From Hyaloscypha bicolor E (Eukaryota > Ascomycota > Leotiomycetes > Helotiales > Hyaloscyphaceae), in the NCBI RefSeq assembly GCF_002865645.1, contig NW_020194628.1:1612001-1676000 (forward strand): a stretch of DNA of 64,000 bases, read 5' to 3'. The number at the start of each line of letters is the position of its first letter. Positions within the stretch are counted from its first letter, which is position 1. The notes under the pieces were generated by a model. It saw only the letters and a program-made list of their open reading frames with translations, was not told where the DNA came from and did no database searches. This document shows positions 49,149 through 62,226 of this stretch, one piece after another. The position numbers and the translations under genes were made by a program.

Positions 49149-50497
49149 ATGGATTCGAACTCGACGACTCTGTTGCCAGGCCAGTCTGCTCCTATTGCCA
49201 TCATAACTGCAACAGATCAAAGTGGTATTGTCCTGATAGGCACTGCTTTGACACTCGCCGTTTCTCTTACGTCGCTTCTCATGAGAGGGTACATGCAATT
49301 GCAGATTCGTCACCAATTTTCTCATGATGACTTCGTAGCTATGGGGTCTATGGTGAGCAGAATCACTTGTTGAACTAGGAGTGTAGCTGACGTACCAGCT
49401 TTTCTCTTTGCTTCAATCAATCACTGTCTTCATTGAGGTGTCAAAAGGCTTCGGGAAAACGATTTCGAATATTTCTCCAAACAATCTTGTACAATTGCAG
49501 AAGGTAGGCTGAGCAAGAGGGTGAAGTCTAGATCACGTACCAGAAGCTCACTCTCGCAGGCTGCCTACTCCAGTGAACTATTTTACATCATTACACTTTG
49601 GTTGACGAAGTGCTCCGTTGCGTTTCTCCTTCTTCGACTCTCGCCCCAGAAGGAACACAAATTAGCCACATACAGCATCTTGGCCTCATCAACCTTGTTT
49701 ATGATTATATCGGTCTTTATTCTAGCTTTCAGATGCGATGTGGCACAGCCATGGATATTCATCAACGCCCAATGTACGAACTTGGTAAGAACCTTGATTA
49801 CTTGACCAAAATATCAACTGTTGCTAACCATAGTAAGCTTGTTCGATGGGAGGTTGAGACGGTTTTTGATATCACCACAGAACTTGCTCTCTTCTCGGCT
49901 TCAATATATTTGGTCAAGGGCCTGCAGCTGTCACTCAGTAAGAAAGTGACTGTCATTTTTGCCTTCGGCCTTCGACTTGCGTAAGTTAAGCTCACACTGT
50001 GTTCAAACTCAAAGTCTGACCATTCTTCAAGAGTTATTGCTCCTGCGATCCTCCGCTTGGTTTACCTGAACCAAGAATTCACGTCCCCCGATCCGACCCT
50101 CCACGGTGTTCTTGCCTCGGTCTGCACACAGATTCAAATCAGTTATGCCGTCGTGGCAGTTACGATTCCATGCCTGAGACCATTCATGGCTGCTCTTAGC
50201 ACTAATTACGGTGCCCCGGCTCAAACACGAACGTCACCCTCGGGTTCCAAAAAGTCACAATCCGGAAAAGAATACAAGCTGAGCTCACTTTCAAAGAGTT
50301 CAAGATCAGTACGGGTAGACAAACCGAAACAGTCTACACCTGTCAAACCATGGGACCGCGGCAACACTCATACCTCCGTGGGGTCTGGAGATAAGCACAG
50401 CATGGAAAGTCATGAGAGCAAGCAGATGATTATCTCCAAGAACACTCAATGGCAGGTAGATTACGAAGGGCCAAGTCAACGGTTTGCCGAGCCGTAG
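49149..50497 (+). CDS. Fungal rhodopsin-domain integral membrane protein (PTH11-related type), 380 aa
   Basis: Exons 49149-49352, 49399-49503, 49560-49784, 49838-49980 and 50032-50497, with GTGAGC, GTAGGC, GTAAGA and GTAAGT donors. At intron 3 the acceptor must be at 49837, because the alternative TAG at 49833 brings an in-frame stop. The protein has a short N-terminus with an NST glycosylation site, seven hydrophobic segments (first about residues 25-46) and a cytosolic tail of about 130 residues rich in Ser, Lys and Gln. Conserved family elements seen: DDFVAMGSM after helix 1-2, KCSVAFLLLRL in the middle, and FDITTELALF with VRWE before it. These fit the rhodopsin domain of fungal integral membrane proteins, which lack a CFEM domain here. 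Function is sensing by analogy with PTH11; unproven for this one. Confidence 0.88.
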
Positions 50498-53400
50498 ACG
50501 GAAGGGAGCAGCCGGAGCGTCAAAGATAGGCGCGCAGGCTAGAGGTTCTGAGCAATTATTCGGGAAGGGTTATTGGAGTTAACTGAGCCGTCCCTTCATG
50601 GCTGGGAGACGGGAATTGCACTGATGCTTCAGTGAAGCTGCAGGGAGTTGGGGGTTCCGGCACAGGTACTGATTTTGTGGCATTAGATTCCCTGTCACAA
50701 ATCAAAATGGTTTAACATATCAAAAGGGACCTGTACCTGAATACCTCGGCTTGTGGCAAACTGTCTTTTCCTTCACCTTTTCATCCCCGCCAATGGGAGG
50801 ATTGCGGTGGTTCTTTTGAGGTGGGCCTCCCGCAGGCGTCGGTAAGGGAGAATCGTTTCAATACCAGTAACGGGTGTCGGAAGCGGCATGCCAAGGATGA
50901 GTGGCTTTGAAGCCACAAAGTGACAAAACGTGCCATCATGCGAAGGAATATTTACCGACATCTCGCTTATTTTGGTCAAAACACTTCACCAAATCCAAAC
51001 AACGGTCTGATTTGCAGCCATTAGAAATCAGAGGAGTGTAATGTACTATATTAGAGCTATGATTCCACTTGAGTAGAGCAAATTCCGTTCGTGGAAAGGG
51101 GTTGAGTTGTTGAAGTGTTGGGATTGAGGAAAGCGGGGTGGCTTCTGGCGCTGATGTGATCCGGTATCGAACACAGTGTTTCCAATCGCCATCACACAGC
51201 AAGGTATTCTGCAGACTGCAGGACGTCAATAACGTCTCAAGCGTATTCAATGAAGCGAGACAGCCACAGACTGGGGGGAAAGCCAATAAAAGGCTCATGT
51301 TGTTCGCTTTCTGGTCTGTGCCAGCCCGAAACCCCCTTGCCTCGCTAGCTACATTGAATACGTTGAGACGTTGAAGGTCCTCGCTGCAGGCCGTGCATGA
51401 TTATCGATCGGGCGGACGTCCGAAGAAGAATAGTCTCGATAATTGGACAACGGGTACTGTAATTGGCACCCGCCGCTCCCGCTTGAAGGGAAAAGAAGCG
51501 ATTAGCGATTAGCCGGCCAAGGCCCTGGAATTTATGCACGTCCGTGTTTCCGGCAGTTCAAGACATGGGGCGCGGGGGTGGACCAACATTCTGCTTACTA
51601 AAGCAGAGATTGGCCCTCCCCAAGCTCTCCGTGCGACGCCTCTGAGATAGTGACCAGATTGGGAGTGGACTTCGTGTTCCTCGACGCCACGAGTGTGACT
51701 GCGGGTGGGGAATCCGCGGATCCGGCTTTGGTCAATGATGTGCCCGGGAAATTGATCCAGTTGTATTGCCTCGCTGACGCCACGTCAGCCGCCATAGGCC
51801 GTTCTGGACCTGAATTAGGAAAAAATGGCGCACCTTTGGTCTCCCGAATTGCATGTCATTGGGCTGCATTGTTGATGGAGGGGAGATGGAGCGTGAATGC
51901 TCTTCCCTGAGTGTATTGCAAACTTGTTTATGGAGGGGGAAATCAAGTCCACTCAAGAATGAACATGTTGATCCAAGCTGGCTCGAAAACGAACAGATCA
52001 AATATTTCCGTCGTTATTATCGTTTCAAGAGGTCCTTGATTCCGTGGCCACTCATTGGAACTAGTGTTCCCGCGGCTGCAGACTGTCAACTCCACCTTTG
52101 TTCCACGGCCGGGATCCGAGAAAATAAAGCTTTCTTGGCGGACCACGGACCTCCATCTCTGTTGGTATCCCAAAGATGCGGCTAGGACAGTTCGGTTCCG
52201 AAATATTCCAACTTCCTGCACCAACGTGGGTAGCTTTCCCCCAGAGTGGCTCACGCCACTGGATGTGATCGGAAGGACTCTTGCTGCGTCACATCGACAA
52301 CGATCCTCACTAGCCTAAGCTCATGACACATCTGCATACGTAGTGCGCGTTCACACCAGCAAAAGCCCTTGCTACAGTAAACATTGAATTCCGAACAGGG
52401 GCAAGTTTTGGGAGAAGGCGTAAGATCATTAAGATGAATCCTTCCGACGCATTCCGTCTATTCAGTTCACAGTCTCGGTCGTTTCCTTCCTTCCATCCAT
52501 CTGAAACATCGTCAGAGAAAAGAAGATGTGGCTGCATCCTGATTTTAATGACTAACTTACTTTCTCGCCGTTTCAACGTTTGGGCCAGTTACCCCGTCCC
52601 CTTGCAATGTCATTTGGTCTCCCGCTCTCCCGCGTTCCTGAATTCCTGCTTGGCACGCCGCTGTTCCTCTTGGCGTTCAAGCTACGCAAGCGAGCGGTGG
52701 AATGACGGAACGTCGGAAACCTCCACTCAGCAGAGAAGTCAATGCTCATGTTGACTTCCTCCCACTTCTTGAAGGGCCTCATTGTCCTGTCACATCCCTT
52801 AATCAATCCTTTCACGTTCGTGGAAATGCGGCATAAAGTACGTGTGACGTTCACTTGACTGAGACAAGAACGGCAAGTTACGACAGAATCAACATCCCAA
52901 AGTCTGAACTTGACGCCCGGCGGTGACTGAAGACCAGAAGAGGAGACGAAGTTCTTGGAATGTGCATGCTATTTACCCCACTTATCGTGGGATACCGCTT
53001 CAATGTTCCCAAGACTGCTTATTAAGCGTTATTGACTGGAACATCTACAGCGCCACGGATGGTGATCAAGTCACGTGCTTTAACATCGATGACCTCTCGA
53101 GAGGCTACGACGTCCAGTTCGAGGGTCCGAGCTCCAGGAGCTTGAGATGCCAGGTGTACTGGAGCCGAGATCCTGGATCTTGGACCTCGTAGCCGGCTGT
53201 TGCCATGACACAATTTCCTAGAGCGAGAATGTTCAGAGCAAAGGTTTCACCCAAGCGGGATGAAGTCCTTGTGATTGGTGTGATGAACCCCGTGAGTTGC
53301 TTGGCCATCTTGGGAGTCCTCTGGTTTATGGGATGCAAGAATTTCTTTCAGGCCACTCTGGTGACCAACTAAGACATCGATCTGGTCACTTTCGATTTCT

Positions 53401-54315
53401 TTACGTACCATCAGAAGGAATTTTCGTACAGCTCGAGTTCTTTCCGCGGGGCTGGTACCCACATCAATGTGAGATCGCCGTACGCCAACGTCTTCTCTTC
53501 ACTCAGATACCGCAGGTAAACGCCTCGGGAGTTGCAGGAGCCTGATGCGTGGATACAGGTAGAATACCAGTTGCCGCGGCTTCTGAGCAGAAGCCATATG
53601 TGAAGCTCGAATATACGGTATACGGGTTCGGTGGATGCTTCCTGCTAACAGTCACGTCTCCTAAGTTCGTTGTGCGTTTTGTAGCTCGGAGTCTGCTCAA
53701 AGACCCACGCCCAACTCGTCGTGCAGCCCGATAGGTGGTAGTTCTCCCAAACGACCAAGCGTTCTCGGGATACTCGAGAGTCGCTCCGACCAGGTCAATT
53801 GCAAGTTGAAGTTGCTGTTGAGCCACGGAAACTGCATATCTCTGCTAGCGCAAAGTTTTAAGACCCCTTTGCTGACAAACTTGAAGCTGATAATCAAAAT
53901 ACATTGTTTCGGAAATAGCAACAGGCAGGCTATCGCCGATGCCCCTTTCCATCTCGCTTACAACATCTAGCGAAGGCCCTTACATACGAATTCAACTGAG
54001 CTTCTAAAACGAAAAGGACCTTGTTCTATGGGCAGGGATTAAGTTCACAATATTACCCTAGTTGAAAAGGAGGTCGCGGCTTGGTATCAAGGTGTTGTGC
54101 CAAACCGTCTATCTGGTAGAATGTGTAAGTTGCATCAAATATAATTGGTCTTTGCAACGAGACTGACTGTTCAATTGGATATCACTAGAATGAGTGTCCG
54201 GAGCTACAACATGTACCCCTCAGGTCCATCTCTTCCCACAAATATTTCAACTTCCATCGTTCCGCTCAGTCGGTACCATCTGCTAGGCTGAGAAGGCACA
54301 CTCGCGGCTCCTCGC
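50498..54315. other. Long intergenic region with no supported gene
   Basis: About 3.8 kb with normal GC content and many overlapping short ORFs. On the minus strand at 53022-53213 one 63-aa frame ends TLELDVVASREVIDVKARDL and looks protein-like, and another frame at 53105-53338 overlaps it; I could not join them into a gene and know no family. No repeat, tRNA or promoter stands out. Confidence 0.4.
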
Positions 54316-56455
54316 TCACGGATTCAAGTTCAGCGGACTCGTGCATGAGAAAGCATTGACCTGCGGATTCTTGAACGCCTCAATGAGGAAATGGCAAGAC
54401 GAGTACGCTCCCAATCCCGAGACACAAAGCGCACCCATTGCATAAAGAATATGCAGGACATTCAAATACCACTTATCAGCGAAGAATCCGCGGATGACCC
54501 TCCTAAGGCCGCGATCGTGAAGCGTGACGACGCCGGTAGCGGGGTCGAAGCCTTCGCCTTCCTGCAAAGCATGCGTTTGAATGCGGTACCCGAGGGCTAT
54601 CAACGGAGGGAAAGTGTAGGTGAACTGCACGAAGCAGACGGCAGCCGTGACTCCAGTGAGGCCGAAGAAATCTGGAATTGACGCTGCGAGGATGAAGGCG
54701 ATGGTCCAGTAGATCGGGACAATGGCCGCCCAGAGGGTCTTGCCGCGTTTGGTGATGAGGGCTGGGGCGTGGAACCATTCCATCAACAGGTTGTTGTAGA
54801 TTACTTTGATGCCAATATTGCCGTAGAGGGCGGCGGCGATGAGTCCGGAGGTCACTGCGAGCATATTGCCTAAGGTTTGCCAGCTGTAAGGGGAGACGCC
54901 TTGGTATGAGATCTGTGGAGAGTCAGTTCGTGCGTGGAGGGGAGGAACACGAGAGCTTTTAACGCACTTGGTAGGAATATTGGCCTTGCCAGAAGTATGT
55001 GTAACAGCCGTAGATCATGTAGCAGGAGTAGATGAAGAATTGCGCTCCCCACATAGCTTTCAAAAAGTCACGAGGTCTCTTTAGTTCGGCCATGAATTCG
55101 ATGAAGAGCTGAGCACCGGCGTACGCATATACACCTGATATCAGTTAGCAGCAATTCTTCAGTGTCCTAGATTGAGACGTTCTGACCTTGCATCAAACCG
55201 AAAATACCCACTGCAAGATCCTTGCTCGGCATTCCATTGTAATGTATGATAGGCGGCTGCATGGTAAAGTCAGCATATTTGAAATTAAAAAACCCTCGAA
55301 ATGTGCCACGAGTTCTTCAAGTGAACCGATTTCTAGAGAAAAGAAAAAGTTTGTTCGTGAGGTGCTCGATGTAGGAAAGGAATGCACGTACGTATACGAG
55401 TACGCCCGTCGAGTTATCAGGTGTGATCGTAGTTGAGTCAACGACTGAGCCCGCACTTCCGAGCACAGAGATCGCGAAGTTAGGTGGACTGTGGGCAAAG
55501 ACTCCCATCGAAATGAACATGATCAAAAGATTGATGAAAACAGCCACATTGGCCAAGATGCCGAATTTCTGCAGAGTTCGTACTTGACCAACTGCAAAGC
55601 CAAGGATTGCCCAGATCAGACAGCACACAGCGTAGCAGAGTTTGAATTTGGACACCTGGGAAAGGGCTTGCCCGTTGCTGATGACGATGACACCAACGGA
55701 TATCAGGAGCTGTAGACCTTGCAGGAAGTTGACGATATGTCTTAATGGACGGCCCCAAGTCCGGAACGCGAGATCGCCATAGTTCTTGGCGGGAAACTGG
55801 TACGAGTCGACGCCTAGGAAAACGGTCCACAACAGCCAGCCGGAACTGAGGTTCGCGTCAATGATAGTGGCTTAATAGTTGAGGATTAATAACTTACTAT
55901 CCTGCTAAAACACCAAACAGCGTGAAGAGCCCAATGCCAGGACCCCATCCCAAAGTACCCATAGAGAACCTGCTGATGTTAGAGCTTGATCAAGTGGATG
56001 CAGGGGAAAGCGCACCCAATGCCAAAGGGACCAAGGATATCGGTGGTAATGAGGTAGAAGCAAGCGGATCCCGATGCTGTCCTCACAGCACGAGAAGCGT
56101 TTGTCCATTCGGCCTCCGAGATCTCGATCCTCTGCTGCAGCTCTCCTACCTTCTTCTCGGAGATCCCTTTGTCCTCTCCATTCGAGCCGTTGTTACCGTG
56201 CGTGTCGATTGGCGTCACACCTCCGGAGGATTTGGTGGGGAAGAGAACCTGCATGAAGCCTACAGTTGGGGGGCTGGTCTTGTGTGTCTCTTCCTCCTCC
56301 TCTCGCGTCAACTTTGCGTAGTAGGTGTACTCATAGAAGGAGACATTTGGGTCGTGGAGGAGGCGATTAGAAGGGGGAATTGGACCTTCGCGTCCGGGAT
56401 AGCGAGGAGGGTCGCCATCTGCGGCAATTCCAGCAATCTCTCCAGTAGCTGCCAT
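54316..56455 (-). CDS. Amino-acid transporter, AAAP family (Aa_trans), 599 aa
   Basis: Minus-strand exons 56455-56016, 55969-55898, 55845-55392, 55256-55187, 55134-54968 and 54912-54316; phases agree throughout. The intron at 55391-55257 is long (135 nt) and three GTA codons in a row offer alternative phase-0 donors, so two residues near STGVLVY are uncertain. The first 140 residues are hydrophilic with an acidic/Glu-run segment (REEEEETHK) and precede ILGPFGIGFSMGTLGWGPG, the conserved first helix. GPFGIG... and GVYAYAGAQLFIEFMAELKRPRDF are hallmarks of the fungal neutral amino-acid permease group (Neurospora mtr type). About 11 membrane helices. It moves amino acids across the plasma membrane or vacuole; substrate is not visible. 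The N-terminal extension is longer than in the short Mtr-type members. Confidence 0.9.
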
Positions 56456-59400
56456 GATCAGAAGAAGTCAGGAGTAGTTGTTGGCTTTATGGGTGCACTT
56501 GACACCACTTTAATGAGCTGAAGGAATTAAGAAGGAAAGCAAGATAACACTATGGAGGGGGTTGCGTGGAATAATAAGAAATCTGCGTCTGTGGTATGTT
56601 TCACCTGGCCGTCAGCAATACGCGCGGACAAGGGAGGGGGTGAGCTCCATCGCACCCTGCGTTCGAGAATGCCGGCCAATCTAATTAGGAGGTCGTACAG
56701 CTTCTCGCAGGGAACGGGTACTACAAAGGGGAAGAATCTGGAAGCTGCTTCCTTGAGTTGATGTGCGTAACCTGGTTTGGTAGATACGGCCTCGGAGGGC
56801 GTAAGGGTCCAACCTCTCCATGATCACTGGTTGACATATGATGGTATGGCCGATGGTTGATTAAACTTGGCATTTCAGCCAACAAATGATGGCTGGAGCT
56901 TGTGCGAAACAAGCTTTGAGGCATCTCTGCGGCCCGTCATTCAGCCAACCGACGAATCCTGGCTGTTACCGAAACCCTCGCCCCTCGTCCCTCGCCCCTC
57001 TCCCCACTTCCCCGCGAACACTCCATCAATGATACGAGGACGGGCGAGCAGGCTTACAGAGAATCTGCTTTCAGCGACCCTTTCCGTGCGTCGTGTGTGA
57101 CCATACCCTATCTTATCACCTTCCTTTTCCAGCAGTAATCTGTTAGGGGGGCGGCAAATACGCAAGAATCTGCGCCATGAAGGATGAAAGATGCCCCGTA
57201 TACGGGAACATGTGAATGTAGGCCTTGTGTCCCCGAACGTGCGATGCGTCGAACAATCTGGCTGAATAGGTCCGAGCTGTGATTCCGACAAAGATGTAAG
57301 TTTTCGGGTGTGTTTGAAAAGAGGGAGAATTGCCAACGCCAGCCATCATAAATCAGCTCTTGACAGGTTTGATGTGGTTGGATTTGTGGCTGGATGACTT
57401 GCAGTTGGGGGGGGGGGGGGGGGGGCAGTTTCGTGCCGTCCCAACCGCGGGGAAACTGGGGTGCGCGGGATGGACCCAAAACGTCGAGGGAACCCTCAGG
57501 AGTCATCTCCGCAAATAAAAAAGTCGAAGAATCACGACTCCATTAGGGGAGCCAAAGTTCGAGAACTCACCCTGAGCACACAATTTTGCAGCTTAGCTCA
57601 GCTGGTTGACGCCAAATAGGGAGTTGGGAGGACATGAATCCATATTCACGTCTCCAAAGCAAGAGCAAACGCTCCATCAAAGTACTCGTCGGGAGCCCCT
57701 CTGCCACATCCCTAGCAGCCAATTCGTGTCTTGGAACTTTGAATTTTCGTAACTTGAGTGTGGGGTTAAAATCGAGTCTTCGGAGGTACTGTTTGGGGCC
57801 CTTTTGATCCCATCGTTCTTCACCGCAAGGCTTTGCAGAGCTCATGAGATCACCTTCAGGGTTGGCCTCGGGACCCTAGTCTCCTCGACTTCCTTAATGA
57901 CTTACCTAATAGATCGTCAAATTCAATATGATTTGTCCACGCCGCTAGAGGGCCTCTGTGCACAGATTAGCAATCTATTGTATTGTCCAAAAGAGAAATA
58001 AATCAAATAACGATGCCTCGACAAAAATAAATGATTCAAGAAGATACTTAATGTACTTGCCGCAGCTCGTGCCTTCTGGGTCAAGAGTAATCAGAAAGCT
58101 CAAGATATTCTCGAAGAGCCGTCATTGGCCTTATATGAGTGTCTCAGCCTCCCTTGAAAGAGAGCTTTGTCGAAAGGTTTCAATGCGAGGTCTGGTTGAA
58201 GAGGGAGCTCCAACAGACTTTGGACAACACCTTTTCGACTTCGAAATCCCGAACGTGCCTGCTTCTCTCAATCTGTATCAATTTCATCCTCAAGGGCTTG
58301 GCCATCTGCATCAGCTTTGACGGCCCAGCCATAACTTGAGTATCTGACAACGTCGGATGCAGAGTATTCGCAGACCACTCCCGATATTCTTGTAACCGAT
58401 ACCATCTTGTGATCCCTCTCTCTCCGCTGCAGTGCGTATCATTTTCCACGAGTACACTTGCCATCCAATCGCAACGTGTGCCCAAAGATCCAGCTTCTTT
58501 CCCTTCGCATGCACCTCAAACTAGCAGTTCTTCGAGTATGGATTACTGTGTCTTCGAAGTTAGGGGAATTGGAGTTCGGGGGGCGGGGCGGCAAAAGGAG
58601 ACATCTGCGTGTAGAATCGTGGGCGAGATGAGATTAAGGAGGGCTTGCAAGAAGTGACGGCCTATCGTTGGTGTCAACCAGATCGAACTGCAATTGATGG
58701 CATATGCGATTCGGCTACTGGGAGAATAGCTGAGAGTGGTAGACAAAGTAGACTTTTTGGTATAGAACAGAGAGTTGATGATGAAGGTAAGACTTTTCGG
58801 GGTTGAGGGGGAAGTTTAGCGGTCCGAGCTGCTAGCTTCCATTCGTTTAGCAAGCATCAGGGTCAGGGGTCAGTATCAGGGTCAGGGTCAGAGGAAGCGA
58901 AGCCTGCGGCTGGCAAGTAATTAGTCCTGTGAGGGAAGAAGTTACTCGACATACTCCGTAAATTTCCACTGCCCCCAGATTCGTGTTGAGCCACGAGAAC
59001 GATGATTGAACGACTGATTTGTACAAGTGAGAGTAGACAGGACTCCAGTGTATAAACAATAAGCACTACTGATCCCAGTCGATATAAATCCTCAGGGATT
59101 GTATCGAACTCACCGGCTGAATAATAGCTGCGTGTGCCAATGACCGGTAACCTCAACATTCATTTCCTGATTAACAAAGAAGGGTCTGCAAAATTACGAG
59201 ATTTCAGTCTCAGTCGCATGAATGAACTTGCAAGATACTTTGTTGCTATCGTAGACGGAAGATGCTTTGAATACTTGCCGTTGTGATGGCACCTGGGGTA
59301 GTTCTGACACAAAGCGGCTGAATCACGAACTCATCCTGAGACCTAACCAGTGAGATAGACACATTAGCATTTTGGAGGGGAGACGCCGCAGGATCTTGCC

Positions 59401-59913
59401 AGTTGAATGCAGCCTCGTTTTAACCGCTCGAACATCTCACCAATGGAGTTACGGAGATCCGTGATTTGGGGGAAATGTAAAACGACACCGCCCCCCCTCC
59501 CGCCCCCTGGGGTCAATTGGGGGCTGGCGGATCGACACTCCTTCTTCAATGCATGCGGCACAGCTCTCCCCCTCTGCGCTGGTCAGTTTGAGGTCACATG
59601 CTCGGAGTTCTTCAAAGTCCGTGCCTTTGTTCCCCAGCTTTTCCCGTCAGAACCTGCTTCCAAATTCCCACGGGTTCGTTGACAGAGTGTGTCAACCCTC
59701 AAGTCAGGTAAATTCTTCCTTGATCACTGTCAAGCCTTAGAAATAGCACTTCTCCAAACATTCTATTTCTTGGTTGCCGGTTTGGCTTTTCCGTATCCTC
59801 TGCTTGTATTGTCTTTTGCATTCAAGCATCGTTCGTAGTGGACGAATCGTGACCCGTTGGAGATTGCATGCTTTCTCGATTGACTTATTTGGCTTCTTCA
59901 AGGCGGATTCGAC
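56456..59913. other. Long intergenic region with no supported gene
   Basis: About 3.5 kb. The first few hundred bases should contain the AAAP transporter promoter. It has a run of 19 G at 57407-57425 and repeated AGGGTCAGGGGTCAG strings near 58858-58892. ORFs around the G-run (57108-57506) translate to Pro-rich sequence only because of it and are rejected. Confidence 0.45.
57407..57425 (+). repeat. Poly-G run of 19
   Basis: Uninterrupted G19. Length is likely variable between isolates and hard to sequence accurately. Confidence 0.85.
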
Positions 59914-60843
59914 ATGTACAACATAATAACAATCATCGCGCTCCTCGCGTTAAGCACAAGGCAAATCGAAGCTCAAGCAGTACTCGCGACTGCTTGCTAT
60001 TTCAAACGCGATAGCCAAGTCGGGCTTGGCAACGCTGGTCCTTGTGGTGTTGTTACTCCTACTACTGTTCGCCCCCCCCCCCAATCTTCGTGTAAATAAT
60101 CGCTGACCAAAAGAAGAACTTCACCAGCTGCTGTGTGTCAGGGGACACTTGCCTCGCTGACGGGTTGTGCCATTATACTCATCCAATGCCCGATGCTCCT
60201 ACCGTGGAAACTGGCTGTACGTCTACTTCCTTCTATCCATTTTCTCCTGAAATTTGCTCTGACAAGAACAGATTATATGGGCGGCTGTACCGACCCCTCA
60301 TACTCTGCCGCCTCCTGCCCAATCTCCTGTTCAGATCTGCACCTTCCAGACGTAGTCTACAATCAAACGACCAAAATCTGGCACTGCTGCGGCCTCATAA
60401 ATGGCTCCGTCCGTTGCGATACTCCGACAGATGAAACTTTTTCTGCGCCCGCTCCATCTGCGCTCTCGGTAACTTTCAGTGTGGGCCCAACTCCTGTGAC
60501 TGCCGCTTCATCCCCGAGCTCAACATCCCCGAGTTCAACATCTCCAACAACATTGCCGTCTGCATCACAAACTTCGGATCCTCAGGCAACGGGTGGAGGT
60601 TTGAGTAGGGGTGCAAAAGCAGGCATAGGCGCTGGATGTGCCATCGTTGGTGTTGCCATTATTGGCCTGTTGGCATGGTTCTTTTCCCGCAGGAGGACCA
60701 AACATGCTGTGATGAGAGAAACCCTAGGCATGGGTTACGGCTATAATCCAGCTGTGGGTGGCTATAAGGCAGAAAGACCAGTAGAGCTGCCATCACGGGC
60801 ACCGGAAAAGGCGAGGAACAGTGTAAGGGCTGAGTTGGGATGA
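59914..60843 (+). CDS. Cysteine-rich secreted/single-pass membrane protein, 278 aa
   Basis: Exons 59914-60089, 60128-60216 and 60272-60843. Intron 1 (38 nt, GTGTAA to CAG) and intron 2 (GTACGT to CAG) were chosen because they restore QSS-CCVSGDTCLADGLC and ETG-YYMGGCTDPSY, the standard layout of this fungal family. Residues 1-20 form a signal peptide, a Cys-rich ectodomain runs to about 130 (CCxxGDxCLxxGLC, GGCTDP, SCPISC, WHCCG), a Ser/Thr/Pro-rich stalk of about 50 residues follows, then one membrane helix (GIGAGCAIVGVAIIGLLAWFF) with stop-transfer RRR and a short tail with Tyr/Pro. Known family; role unproven, possibly wall or surface sensing. Intron 1 is short for this genome. A C11 tract at 60072-60082 sits in exon 1, where an indel would shift frame. 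Confidence 0.82.
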
Positions 60844-62226
60844 GGAGACGTCCTTGCGGCTCTTTTTCCCACGTTCGGTGACAGTAATGGAGGAACTTCA
60901 ACTAGATATGGCTCATCTCATCTTGTTTTCTTTCCTCTTTCTTCACAGACCACAATGGTGAGACAACATTGAAACTATCTTCGAGTGGTGGAAGTTGGTA
61001 CACTGCTGACTCATAAGCGATGCAACGAGGAACCTCGTCAGACGCGTCGACGACATGCCAAATCACCTGCACCATGCCGGCCACGAACTCACATCTTCAC
61101 AGGTTGTCTAACCTGCAAAGAGTTTCGATGGGAAGAATAGAGTGGTCATACTTCACAATTATGGACCGTTGACAAGTGGCAGGACAGTGTACGAGGCTGC
61201 GTATCTGTTCCATTTGATGAAGAGATTTTGTGGGATTGAGTTGAAGGTGGAGGCTGCGAGCGCTGCAGGAACGATGTAGAAAGTTTTTGTATCGGATGGA
61301 GCGGCCAAGTATACCCTGTGAGGTGGCGGGGATCCGGTAGGTATGACATCTGAAGATCTTGAATTTATCCTGTTCTGGAATGCAGACAGATTTCAGGTAA
61401 TCATTTACCAAGAGTTCTAGTCTACGAAAGCAAGCGCGATTTGGCGCTCTCAGTGTGAATTCGATTGAGTTCACAATGCTTTTTGCACCTGCGAAGAGCA
61501 GTTTGGCCGCATTTGGTATTTCGACAGATGTGGATATTTCTGTGACAGAGCTTTTTTTTTTCCATATTTGTCATACTTGAGTATACATCGATTTCATGAA
61601 GCCTCATTCGTCGATCCTCCATCCGGCGGCAGAATCCGTCATTGCTGAACAGCGAGCATCGAGCAATACACTCCTCCCGTCAACCGAGAACGTTGCCATC
61701 ACTTCCATCTGAACCCTCTTCTGGTCAATCTTCCAGATGAAAGATGAAATACCAATACTTGCCAATTGATCTTTTGTGAAGTGTATTACTTTTCATCCTA
61801 TGCTGCTCCCGAGTTTCGATCGATCTTGGCTACTGTACGGAGTAATTCCGCACGTGGCATAACTTCCATCTGAAATCTCCAGTTTTCCGGTTCAAAGATG
61901 AAATAATTGTTGATCTTAAATGCCTTTTGTCCAGTGTATATTTTTCATCTAATCCCACATGTTTGTGTTGTTGTCAAACTCAACTCGGCAAAATCTCCTA
62001 TTGTCTCAACCCCTATTGTCCACACTTCACAACAATTCCCACGAAGACATATTGTCCCAACTCAGCCATTGTCAACATGATTCTATTGTCCGAGTATTTT
62101 AGTATTTATACTTCTTTCTTCTCCCAACTCCTTCTTTCCTTTTGTTCGACAGCTACCAGATTCAAACGCATTCATCTTCGTTTCGTGTGCACCTAAAACT
62201 CAACAACAAGATCATCAACAGCAACA
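60844..62226. other. Intergenic region with a diverged direct duplication
   Basis: About 1.4 kb. A stretch beginning ACTTCCATCTGAA near 61700 recurs near 61862 with the same order of landmarks (AAGATGAAATA, TTGATCTT, TTTTGT, CAGTGTAT or AAGTGTAT, TTTTTCATC), period about 160 bp. No ORF with a motif. The 125-aa minus ORF at 61097-61474 has none. Confidence 0.45.

Noticed and set aside
40076..50497. Secondary-metabolite gene cluster around the P450
   Set aside because: No polyketide synthase, peptide synthetase, terpene synthase or other core enzyme lies in the window.
57108..57506. 132-aa Pro-rich minus ORF
   Set aside because: The Pro run is the G19 tract read backward; no other protein-like feature.
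57585..57660. tRNA-like GCTTAGCTCAGCTGGTTGAC
   Set aside because: The D-arm resemblance is not followed by an anticodon stem, a TTCGAATCC-type T arm or a closing acceptor stem.
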